From assembly GCA_014155875.1 (NCBI GenBank), contig JACEFZ010013563.1, positions 124,001 to 188,000 on the forward strand: DNA of 64,000 bases. Direction: 5' to 3'. The number at the start of each line of letters is the position of its first letter. The stretch's first letter is position 1. A program made the position numbers and the translations under genes. Source of the DNA: Cepaea nemoralis. Its lineage: Eukaryota; Mollusca; Gastropoda; Stylommatophora; Helicidae. Below the pieces are notes generated by a model that saw nothing but the letters and a program-made list of their open reading frames with translations, did no database searches and was not told the origin of the DNA. This document shows positions 1 through 9,309 of this stretch, piece by piece.

Positions 1-545
1 GGATATGAGGGTGGGAGAGTGTGTGTATGTTAGGAGATGGTGGGGGATGTTTGTAGGGCTCGGGATCTGTGAGTGGGCTGGGGGAGATGGGAGATTATAT
101 GGGTGGGTTCGGAATTTGTGTGTGGATAGATGTGGGATATATGAGTTGACGGGGAGATGTGTGTGTGCGAGGGGGATGTGTGGCTGAGGAATTTGTGTTT
201 GGCTGGGTGGTTGGAGGTGTGTAGGTGGAGGAGGATATGTGGGTGAGTGATTGTTGGTGGGTTATGGGACGGGTAGAGGATATGTGAGTGGGTGGGGAGA
301 TGTGTGTAGGTGGGTGGATGTGTGTGGGTGGGTGGATGTTTGTGGGTGGGAGGTGTGTGGATTGGGGAATGTATGTGCGCTTGGGGTGTGGGTGCATGGG
401 ATGTGTGGTGGGTGAGAGGTGTGTGTGGGTGGGGAGATGTGTAGGTGTAGGGATGTGGTGGATGACTGGGGGAATGTATGTGTGTGTTGGTTATGTGTGT
501 GGTTGAATGGAGGAGTTGGAGTGAATGGGGGATGTGTGTTTGGGT
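1..545. repeat. TG-rich (GGGTG/TGTG) minisatellite
   Basis: Degenerate short-period repeat built from GGGTG, TGTG and GGATG on the plus strand. Open frames across it are by-products of composition. The same motif family, reverse-complemented as CCCAC/CACA, fills about 42060-43790, and in both places it borders the same conserved core. Runs of GGG spaced by short loops, densest at 288-480, could fold as G-quadruplexes; that is an inference. Confidence 0.85.
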
Positions 546-738
546 GGTGGATGTGTCACATAACATAGTAATTTGCATTGTTTATGTTTACAAAATTCAT
601 GTGACAATGTTTTTTCCTGTGCACTGTTGATGAAAGAAAGATGAGTGATTGGAAGGGCCGAATGTAAGACGGGCCTGCGTGCCCAATTTGTTACCCTTTG
701 AAAATAAAGTCTGTTCGTTCGTTCGTTCGTTCGTTTTC
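546..738 (+). repeat. Conserved 180-bp core with AATAAA and (TTCG)n tail
   Basis: Non-coding block matched by the minus-strand block 41879-42062 at high identity by eye; a shorter piece recurs at 53235-53288. It ends with an AATAAA-type signal, then a run of TTCG units, as retrotransposon 3' ends often do. I read it as the 3' end of an unidentified LINE or SINE embedded in a compound repeat. Confidence 0.65.
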
Positions 739-1190
739 TCTCCACCTCTCTCTCCGTCTCTCTCTCCCCCGTCTCTCTCTCGCCCCGTCTCTCTCTCCGT
801 CTCTCTCTCTCCGTCTCTCTCTCTCACTTTCTCTCCATCTCTCTCTCCATCTCTCTCTGTCTCTCTCTCTCCGTCTCTCTCTCTCCATCTCTCTCTCTCC
901 ATCTCTCTCACCGCCTCTCTCTCCGTCTCTCTCTCCGTCTCTCTCTCCGTCTCTCTCTCTCCGTCTCGCCCTCCTTCTCTCTCTCCGTCTCTCTCTCCGT
1001 CTCTCTCTCTCTCCGTCTCTCTCTCAGTGTCTCTCTCCGTCTCTCTCTCCATCTCTCTCTCCGTCTCTCTCTCCGTCTCTCTCTCCGTCTCTCTCTCCGT
1101 CTCTCTCCGTCTCTCTCTCCGTCTCTCTCTCCGTCTCTCTCTGTGTCTGTCTCTCTGTGTGTGTCTCTCTCTCACTCTCTCTCCTTCATG
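739..1190. repeat. (TC)n / CTCTCTCCGT microsatellite
   Basis: About 450 bp of CT dinucleotides interrupted by CCGT, CCAT and TGTCT. Overlapping long open frames on both strands (Ser/Leu-rich or Arg/Glu-rich) are artefacts of the repeat and not genes. It follows the (TTCG)n tail, the same order as in the inverted copy near 41745-41900. Confidence 0.9.
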
Positions 1191-1282
1191 TGGCTTGCTC
1201 ACAACGCCTACTTGCAGACGCTTAGATGTATTGGAAGAAACACGCTGCAGCCCTCTTCTAACATAAACTAGTTCTTAGATGT

Positions 1283-3072
1283 GGCTGTTGGACTTCTGAC
1301 CCAACAACAATATATCCAGGCCTACCACAGAGATCACCATTATCTCCGGTGCTGTTCAATGCCTACACTGTGAGAATCACCGGTGAGCAGATCACAGGAC
1401 CGGGTAGGACATTGTCGTATACCAACGATGTGTTAGTGTATCGTCAGGGTAAGGATAGAGATCGGGTTGCTGTGAAACTACAAACAGAACTCACTCACAT
1501 TAGTACGTGGTGTGTTGAAGCTGGTGCAACGGTCAACCCAACGAAGGCAACAGTGACACGGTTCTCTTTGAACAAACATATTGTCAACACTCCAACACCA
1601 ACTGTACATCTGTGCTCAGAGACTGTAGGAAAGAACGCAGGCAATGAAATACCTGGGGATACGATTTGTCGAAGCCGTGTTTATACTGAGCACATCGACC
1701 AGGTGATAATAAAGGCCAAGCGGAGTTTGCTGAGATGCGGGTGATGGCGGCGGCAAACTGTGAGCAGCGCCATCTATGTCTTCTATACGAGGGCCTGGTC
1801 ATTTATGTTTTTGAGTATGCGATGACGAACCTGACTCTCAGCCATAAGCAGATGGAAAGAATTAAGAGGATACATAACGAAGCTAAGCGTATTATACACC
1901 CTAGAGATGTAGGGCGATGCGATACCTTCTTGATTTTCCAACCATGTGGGACAGAATACAGATCTGACGAGCATAGGCACATCTCAGAGTCAATGCAAAC
2001 ACACAACATCCACTGCACAGTGAAATTAAGAAGGAAAAGGGCAGTAGGTTAAAAAGAGAAAGGTCATGGATTGGTCGAGCTGAAGACATTCTTCAACAGG
2101 TGTGTTCACTTGAGGACTTAGAACTTGGCAAGGAGTGCGTACAAGTGCCAACAGAGTTCTGTACGTCCTTTATAGTTTGCATCCAACTAGACAGAAAATA
2201 CAGACCCCAAAAAAAATCCGGCTGCTGTGCGGGAGGAAGTACAGGCTTTTATCTTCAAAATTCTTTAGAGGATGATGCTGTCATTTACACAGTTGGATCG
2301 GTCGTTCGACGAGTGAGAAGTTTATGGACCTTTACGGCTCAAGCTTGAGGGAGAATTGTGAAGTAAGTAACTGTGGAGGGAGGACGAGCCATGGATCAGG
2401 CTGATATAATGAATGCTCTACAACAGTGGTTCAGTGGTTCTCAACCCGTGGGAAATCCCCTCCCACCCCCGGGAGTGGGGAATTTTAGGGTTTCTTCAGT
2501 TGGGGGGGGGGGGGGGGGTTAAGATTATTTCAAGATCGCGTTAATACAAGAACGGATTATTTGGTATTGTTTTTCCCTTCATACTTTGCGGTTCTGTGCG
2601 TCTCACCCTTCTGGAATTCATTTTATAACGTAAGTAGACCAGCAAATCACGTTTTATTAGACGTATAGACATGTTCTAGGATGTGCTATTATATTTAGCT
2701 TCTATTATTACGTATATTGTGTAGGGGCGGGGGATTTTTAAGGAGGAAATACGAAAGGGGAAGGATGACGTTCTGAAAATATGGTGAAGGGGGGCACGGG
2801 TTAACAAAAAAGGTTGAGAACCACTGCTCTACGAGAAGTAAGTTGTTGGCAGGAACCAAGTGATGACTGTGAATCTACATCCACGGTCAGACTGCGAGAA
2901 CAGCAAGTTAAAAGAGGTGTGGCCAAACAAGAACACAATGCAGGAACCAAAAAAGATTAATATACCAATACAGAACTGTTGTCGTGAACCGCTACACGCT
3001 GCGGAATTTACTGAGGAGGGGATCTAAATGGTTCGATGTGCAATGAGGATGATCTGTCGACTAACTAACTAA
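1283..3072 (+). pseudogene. Decayed I-like LINE, RT plus RNase H remnant
   Basis: A 5'-truncated non-LTR retrotransposon. The translation starts inside the RT domain: GLPQRSPLSPVLFNAYT at about 1319-1370, then LSYTNDVLVY, where the usual YADD has become YTND. RT continues to about 1740 and, after a frame change, to about 2040. The RNase H start DAVIYTVGS lies near 2273-2299; the usual TDGS aspartate is now Val. The RNase H-like tail resumes after the MITE (RLREQQVKRGV, then TLRNLLRRGSK) and ends in (CTAA)n near 3060-3072, a typical LINE tail. Several stops and frameshifts are visible. Assignment to the RNase H-bearing I-type group rests on domain order and remembered family patterns. Confidence 0.75.
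2424..2826. mobile_element. hAT-type MITE, copy 1
   Basis: 403-bp non-coding element with the classic hAT-like inverted ends CAGTGGTTCTCAACC and GGTTGAGAACCACTG. Flanking 8-bp direct repeats CTCTACAA (2416-2423) and CTCTACGA (2827-2834) match at 7 of 8 positions, as expected for hAT insertion. The left end has an extra CAGTGGTT, a local 8-bp duplication. It interrupts the RNase H region of the LINE at 1283-3072. No transposase is encoded, so movement would need an autonomous hAT element elsewhere. A G-run lies near 2503-2518. Confidence 0.88.
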
Positions 3073-4144
3073 CACGGTAGCATATTGATAGAGATTGAAC
3101 ATCTTTCTCTGTTGTTATTGTTACTCTAGCGCGTGTTGTGTTGTCCTCACTACAATCATCCTCTTTCTGTCTCAGCTCAGTGCGATGCCACTCGTAGTTC
3201 ACTACTGTCACCCTCACATCGGTCTATGTGGACACCCACTGTAACATACATGTAGAGTTGTGATGGAATCTAATTGTCGGGTGAAAATACATCCGAGCTT
3301 GGTGGTGAAAAACTATTTGTCGTATATGTGTATAATCGAGTAAAACTATGTGTGGCCGCTAAGCTGTCCCATGCCTGAATGACTCGAGTCCAACTAGTCA
3401 AGAAGTCGCTTGTGACCACTGCCTTATAAGTGAAACGCTGAGCTCATTGAATACAGTTAACATTTTCATTATTCTACTGTTTTCTCCAAATTAACACTTG
3501 TTTACTCTTTCTCTGTCCAATTCCAATTCCTATCCCCCCTCCCCCCAAAAAAATAATCCCAAATTCGGTCTCGTCTAACCTGCTTCGTCAGCGTCGGTTA
3601 TTGTTGAGAGCCGTGGTTTTTGTGGGTTTATTCACCCTAATTCTTGTCTTGTGAGTCCTATCTCGGACTGATTTTGTAGCGTTTGTATCTGTGACGTCAG
3701 CTGGGGGATCGGTCGGCGGCTATCCTTTGTGCTCGTCTGTTCTTGTGGTTTTCTTTGTTTGTGTAGGCTCCTGACTCGTCTGGCTTGACTGGCTGCAGTC
3801 CTTATAACGACTTTTCGTTATCCCACTCCATGCTTCGTAAGCTGGGAGATCGCTCGGCGGCTGTCCTTTGTGCATGTTTCCTGTTGTGGTTTTCTTTGTA
3901 CTCGCAGGCTCCTGGCTTTACTGGTTGCAGTCCTTAAAAGGACTTTCTATTTGGTACTTTTTGTCTTCTCCATTGTGAAGTAACTGTAGAAGCTTTCCTT
4001 TGTGCTCGTCTGTTCTTGTGGTTTTCTTTGTTGGTGCAGGCTCCTGTCTCGTCTGATTGACTGGCTGCAGTCCTTATAAGAATTTTTTATTAGGTCTTTT
4101 AGTCTCCTTCGTTGTGTCTTTTCTGTAGGAGCTTTTCGACGTTT
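3073..4144. repeat. Non-coding stretch with diverged ~150-270 bp repeats
   Basis: No convincing gene. From about 3725 a motif beginning CTTTGTGCTCGTCTG and passing through TGGTTTTCTTTGT to GGCTGCAGTCCTTATAA occurs three times (near 3727, 3867 and 3998) with variable spacing, so this is a diverged tandem repeat. It lies just downstream, on the minus strand, of the LINE ORF1 remnant and may be its non-coding continuation. 3073-3700 shows nothing I can assign. Confidence 0.5.
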
Positions 4145-5935
4145 CTATTTTTCTTCTTGTACTTTCTTTTCATCTTCGAGTTTTAGCTTCGGCCATTCGT
4201 TTTTTTCCTCCGCGGTCAGCCATGGTTTTCTCTCTCCGTCTTCTATGTAGTACGAGTAGTCGGTATCCTGTTCCAAGATTACAGTTGGGTAATCTACCGG
4301 TCTCCTGAGTTTTTTTGTTTCTTCTTTTCTCTTTCAATCCAGCACCTTTTGAATTCCTGGTATCTAAGTTTCTCCTTCCTTGCCGACTCTCGTAGATCCT
4401 CCAAGGTAAGCCTCCGGGGCCACTCCGTGTCGTCCTCAGGGTGCTCGTCTTGGTTTACTTCAGATGTCTGGCGGGATAGTGTCGTGGCTGGGTTGCTGGC
4501 TTTGTCTAGCGGTTCCGGCTCGTCCTCTTGTTGGATGTCTGGCGGGATAGTGTCGTGGCTGGGTTGCTGGCTTTGTCTAGCGGTTCCGGCTCGTCCTCTT
4601 GTTGGATGTCTGGCGGGATAGTGTCGTGGCTGGGTTGCTGGCTTTGTCTAGCGGTTCCGGCTCGTCCTCTTGTTGGATGTCTGGCGGGATAGTGTCGTGG
4701 CTGGGTTGCTGGCTTTGTCTAGCGGTTCCGGCTCGTCCTCTTGTTGGATGTCTGGCGGGATAGTGTCGTGGCTGGGTTGCTGGCTTTGTCTAGCGGTTCC
4801 GGCTCGTCCTCTTGTTGGATGTCTGGCGGGATAGTGTCGTGGCTGGGTTGCTGGCTTTGTCTAGCGGTTCCGGCTCGTCCTCTTGTTGGATGTCCTCTTG
4901 CGGTTTCTTTGTGTGCTTTTCTGTTTCTTGTGCTGATTTGTTTTGGGTTTGGCTCCCTTTCGATTGTTAGAATTGCTCTTACCACTTTGATGTCTCGCAG
5001 AATCTCTTCATTTATCTTTGTCATCTGCCTCATATTCTCCACCTCTTGTTTGATGTCCCGCTGGATCTCCTTTATTTCGGCAAGAAGTTTCCCATTGTCG
5101 CTGGTTGGTGCCGATGTTTGCAATAGCTTGACTTGCTTGATTAGCTCCTCAATCTGGCTTTGCAGTTGCTCTTTCTCGGCTTGTGAGATGCATGTTGCTG
5201 TCTCGCACTTCCGCATTGCTTCGTTGTATGGTGTCTTTGTGGTGATGGCGATCTTTAAGACGTCTCTGTGTCTTTACAATTACGGACAGCCCAAGTAACT
5301 TGCTCCATGTTTGCCCAGGCAGTTGGCGCACTTTCTTTTGTTGTTGGCTGCTCGGATGTCCGTGTCCAGCTTAGCCAGCAGGCACTCCTTGAAGGCGTGA
5401 TGATCGGCGCAGTATCGTCAGATTTCCGTCTTACTGCGACACGTAGCTCTGCTGTGACCGGCCTTCTGACATCTGGAACATTGAGTGATTCTTGGGATGA
5501 ATCTCTCTGGTTGCTGTATTCTCTTGTTGAATGATTCTGTGATCGGCATTTCGCTGCCCTCTGATGTCACCACTGCCAAGGTTGTAGGTATCTTGGAGTA
5601 GGTGAGGAGCCGCTCCGCTTTCAAGTGTCGGATGTGCAGATTCTCTTCTCGTAGCTGCTTCAGGATTTCTTCGTCTGTCAGCTCCACTGGAATCCGCTTG
5701 ACGACCCATCGGACTGTTTTTGAGTCGGCGTTTCCGACTCTGTCTTTCTCCTCCTTCTTCTCTGCTGTCTTTGTTCTTGACTGTGTTGGGCTGTCGATCT
5801 TCTCCCTCGTGGTAGCTTCAGTAATAGCTGTAGTATCAGGCTCTTTGATGCAGCTAGCAGGTAGGCTCTCCACGTTCTTCTTCTTCTTGTCGGCTCCCAC
5901 GCTGTACATCTTGGCCGCCGCGTGTTTTTTGTTGT
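4145..5935 (-). pseudogene. LINE ORF1 (Gag-like, three zinc knuckles), decayed
   Basis: Minus-strand ORF1 of a jockey/I/CR1-type LINE, an RNA-binding Gag-like protein. From its N-terminus near 5909 it has a Lys/Glu-rich segment, then an RRM-like region (VRWVVKRIPVELTDEEI), then CCHC knuckle 1 (CSRCQKAGHSRATC). A TGA falls just before knuckle 2 (RYCADHHAFKEC), and knuckle 3 (CANCLGKHGASYLGC) follows. After a frameshift comes a predicted coiled coil (EKEQLQSQIEELIKQVKLLQ, about 5170-5110), then a 71-bp tandem array that breaks the frame, then a charged C-terminus ending at 4145. The 5' side is cut at about 6000 by the RTE-like insertion. At least one nonsense codon and several frame changes mark it as dead. 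Confidence 0.75.
4464..4889. repeat. 71-bp tandem repeat, 6 copies, in LINE ORF1
   Basis: Six successive units starting at 4464, 4535, 4606, 4677, 4748 and 4819, near-identical by eye (unit starts ATGTCTGGCGGGATAG). The period is not a multiple of three, so each unit shifts the reading frame. On the minus strand the ORF1 frame passes through two units and stops in the third at 4719-4721. Confidence 0.95.
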
Positions 5936-6003
5936 TGGACTTTCAACGTGACATTTTCCCGCGTATTAGGCTTCTTGACAGAATAATGAGACTTGACTTG
6001 TTA

Positions 6004-7086
6004 GCTTTATTGACTACACAAAGGCTTTTGATAAAGTGAGACATGTCAACATGAAAAGGATGCTTGAAGATCTACAAATTGATGGGAAAGAACTTAGACT
6101 TGTAAAAAACATATATTGGAAACAACAAGCTGCCATAAGAGTTGATAATGAAGTAAGCCAATATCAGCCTATTAAGAGAGGTGTGAGACAGGGATATGTA
6201 ATGTCTCCAGATATGTTTTCCCTGTATAGTGAAAATATTTTCAGAAATATTGAAAATATGGAAGGAATCAACATTGGGGGACGATGCATCAATAACATTA
6301 GATATGCAGATGATACAGTCTTGATTGCAGACAATGAACAGGACCTGCAAATTTTAGTAGATGCAGTTGTTACACACAGTGAACAACAAGGGTTAGAATT
6401 AAATTGTAAAAAGACACAGATTATGGTCGTCACTAGGAAGAACGAAATTCCACAGTGTAATATACAAGTAAATGGGAATATTCTTCAACAAGTGAATAGG
6501 TACAATTATCTCGGAACAGTAATAACATCTGATGGGAGATGCCTTGAAGAGATTAGAAAAAGAATCGCCATGGCAAAAGTAGCCTTTAGCAAGATGAAAA
6601 ACATACTGACCAATAAAAAGATGACAATTGAAACGAGAAAAAGAGTGATGAGATGCTACATAGAACCTGTACTTTTATATGGATGTGAAGCTTGGACAAT
6701 GAGCAGCCAGGTTGAAAAACATCTGATGGCTGTAGAAATGTGGTTTCTGAGGAAAATGCAAAGAATACCATGGACAGCCACAAAGACCAATGAACAAGTC
6801 CTTCAAGAAACAAATGAAGATCGTAAACTGATCAGAGACATTAGACGTAGACAGTAACAATTTTTTGGGCATGTTATGAGAAGAAATGATTTGGAGAACT
6901 TGGTGACAACTGGTAAGATCGAGGGGAACAGACCAAGGGGAAGACCTAGAAACAAGTACCTGGATGGCTTGGCCTTGTGGCATGGTCGAGACAGAAACAC
7001 GGAGCTGATCCACGACTCTGTTGATCGTGTGAGATGGCAGAACATGACCGCCCACGCTTACCGACATGGCACATGATGGATGGATG
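6004..7086 (+). pseudogene. 5'-truncated RTE-like LINE reverse transcriptase, copy A
   Basis: Starts abruptly within the RT domain (matching the FIDYTKAFDKVRHVNM stretch of copy B at 56523-56570). The main frame, 6036-6857, holds the catalytic motif RYADDTVLIAD (about 6300-6332) and the thumb region YLGTVITSDGR, and runs to LLYGCEAWTM, the usual LINE C-terminal signature. A TAA at 6855-6857 interrupts RRRQ-QFFGHVMRR; the frame then continues through the GRPRNKYLDGL signature to about 7075. The 3' end is an ATGG-rich tail (7073-7090). The endonuclease is missing, as in typical 5'-truncated LINE copies. Copy B (54292-57333) is close in sequence. Confidence 0.85.
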
Positions 7087-7334
7087 GTCTTGTTAGCGCT
7101 GGCAGTGCGAATGAACACAAAAATGACGATGGGTGGTTTCCAAGAAATAAATTTTTTTTTTTTTTTTTTTAAACGTTTATTGAGTGTTAAAGTTATTGCA
7201 AAATGTATTGTTCGTGTTGTTACAGAGCGTTGCATGTGGAAATGTAGGTGACATATGCGCAAATATTTACAACATTTATTTCAACATATTTACATTTGAA
7301 ATAGGGGTAGGGATATGTACCCCTAGGATTTAAA
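7087..7334. other. Short non-coding stretch with poly-T
   Basis: Contains a T18 run at about 7153-7170 just after AAATAAA. No gene seen. Possibly the outer edge of another retrotransposed sequence in antisense; unassigned. Confidence 0.4.
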
Positions 7335-9130
7335 CTACCTTGGGTCTCAGTTGCCATGTCTCCCCCCAGAGGCACTGTGCAACAAAAACCACTGTAGTTT
7401 TGAAACGTAGATTCAAATATGTGAGGTAAACTAACTATATGTTTCCTATAGACATATATACACATATACACACATATACATACACACATATACATACACT
7501 CATATATATACATACGCATACGCACACCCACATGTGTACACATGTACATACATCGGACAAAGGTATCCGTATTCAGCTAAAAATATCCGTGTTCATTGAT
7601 TTAAGTACATGTATTCCTACCCAGCTGTGCACTACTCACACATACATGAGCACACACATGTATATTTCTACCATACGTGCCCACACGCATATGCGAGCCG
7701 TGACCATATTCATTCTTTCTGGAATTCTATTGAGGGAATATTAGACATGGGTGACCCGGCATCCGACCGTCCTTCATCCGGCCTTTTTCGTATGAGTGCC
7801 GGTCGCCCAGAAATAAATTGGCAAAACACTGAGCGCATAGCCCGCACAGGGTCGGCAAGCCGTCCCAAACACACCAGGGCTATCGCCGCGTGCTACAAAG
7901 GACTCGCTCTTACCAAGCACGTAGAAAGGGGGCACAGGTAGGACTGTAGATAAGCCACACACATGGAGCACCAGGCGTACACCTGAGTACTTGTGAAAAC
8001 GCCACTGTTGTAACGCATCCTTCACAGCGCGAACTGGTCTAACCGGTCTTAATCGCCGCTGTTGTAGGATTTTAAGTTATTGCCTTTCACAAAACAAGTT
8101 CCCGTCTGTCAAGGTGGCAGGTTATCCGCGATACATGTATATATGGAAAAATTGGCACAGGAAACGATGTAAGACGCTGGGGGAAAGAAATTAAGAGGTT
8201 GACTGTCCTGTAAAAAATTTCTCCAGGCCCAATCCAAGCAAAGCATTCATGTGTATAATACAAGTCAAATGTTCTGGCTAGTAAGAATTCATCTTCTATG
8301 CACATCTTCGGTTCTCTCTGCGTGTGTGTAGGCGGTGCCCGATTGATGTGGGTGGGGAACGACTGACGTTTGTTTGGGTCCTAGTTGCCATGCCTCCCCC
8401 CGGAGCACAGTTCAACCAGCCCCATTCCATCGAGGCAGTGATGTGTCCGCAATATATTCATTCATATATATACATCAGACCAAGGTATTAGTATTCATTC
8501 ATTTGAGTACTTGTCCTCATTCACTGCTGTGTACTACGCATACATGTATGAGCACCCACATGTATATGGCCATCATACATGCCTTGTTTGGGATCTAGTT
8601 GCCATGCTTCCACTAGAAGCATAGTTCCACCAGCCACTTTCTGTCAAGGCGGCTGTGTGCCCGCCGTATATTCATCTATATATACATCAGACCAGGCTAT
8701 CTGCGTTCTTTGATTTGAATACATGTACTCCTATACCTCTGTGTACTACTCACACATTTATGAACACACACATGTATATCTATCATACATGCATAGTTTA
8801 GGGCCTAGTTGCCATGCTTCCCCCTGAGGCATAGATCAACCAGCCACCTTCTGTCAAGGCGGCGATGTGCCCGCTATATATTCATTTATATATACATCAA
8901 TCAGAAGTATTTGTATCCATATATGAGCACACCCATGTATATTTCTATCGTACGTGCTCACACACACATACGCGAGCCGTGACCATATTCATTCTTTTTG
9001 GATTTCCATTGAAAAAATGGCAAAACACTGAACGCCTAGCCTGCTCAGGACTGGCAAGCCGTCCCGAACACACCAGGGCTGATCGCCGCGTTGTGGTCTC
9101 TCATCTACAGCACGAACTGGTCTGACCAGT
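7335..9130. repeat. Complex tandem array, ~210-bp units and longer duplication
   Basis: The motif CTAGTTGCCATGC recurs at 8381, 8595 and 8805 (spacing 214 and 210 bp), each followed by CCACC..TGTCAAGGCGG-like and ATATATACATCA segments. A more diverged version begins near 7336. A second segment (GCAAAACACTGA to CGTCCC.AACACACCAGGGC) occurs near 7818-7880 and 9018-9080, suggesting a larger ~1.2-kb duplication around the short units. A CA/TA-rich microsatellite covers about 7440-7550. No coding evidence. Confidence 0.7.
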
Positions 9131-9309
9131 CCTACTCGACACTGCTATCAGTTCCAGTTACAACTGGATACTGTGCCTTGAGGCACAACCCAAATATCCT
9201 CTGTCAAGGTGTAAAACGCCATCAGTATATTAATGCATTAACAATATCATATGCATGAATATAACTGCACACACCATATGTGTGTGCCACGCCAACATTC
9301 ATACATATT
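9131..9309. other. Unassigned spacer
   Basis: Short AT-rich stretch between the tandem array and the Tx1-like LINE 3' end. Nothing recognisable. Confidence 0.4.

Noticed and set aside
1..545. Telomeric repeat
   Set aside because: No regular TTAGGG or TTAGG period; motif lengths vary.
597..1266. Long Ser/Leu- and Arg/Glu-rich open frames
   Set aside because: Translation of (TC)n/(GA)n microsatellite; every frame stays open by composition.
4741..5298. 185-codon plus-strand frame
   Set aside because: Antisense of the LINE ORF1, whose minus-strand product has zinc knuckles and a coiled coil.
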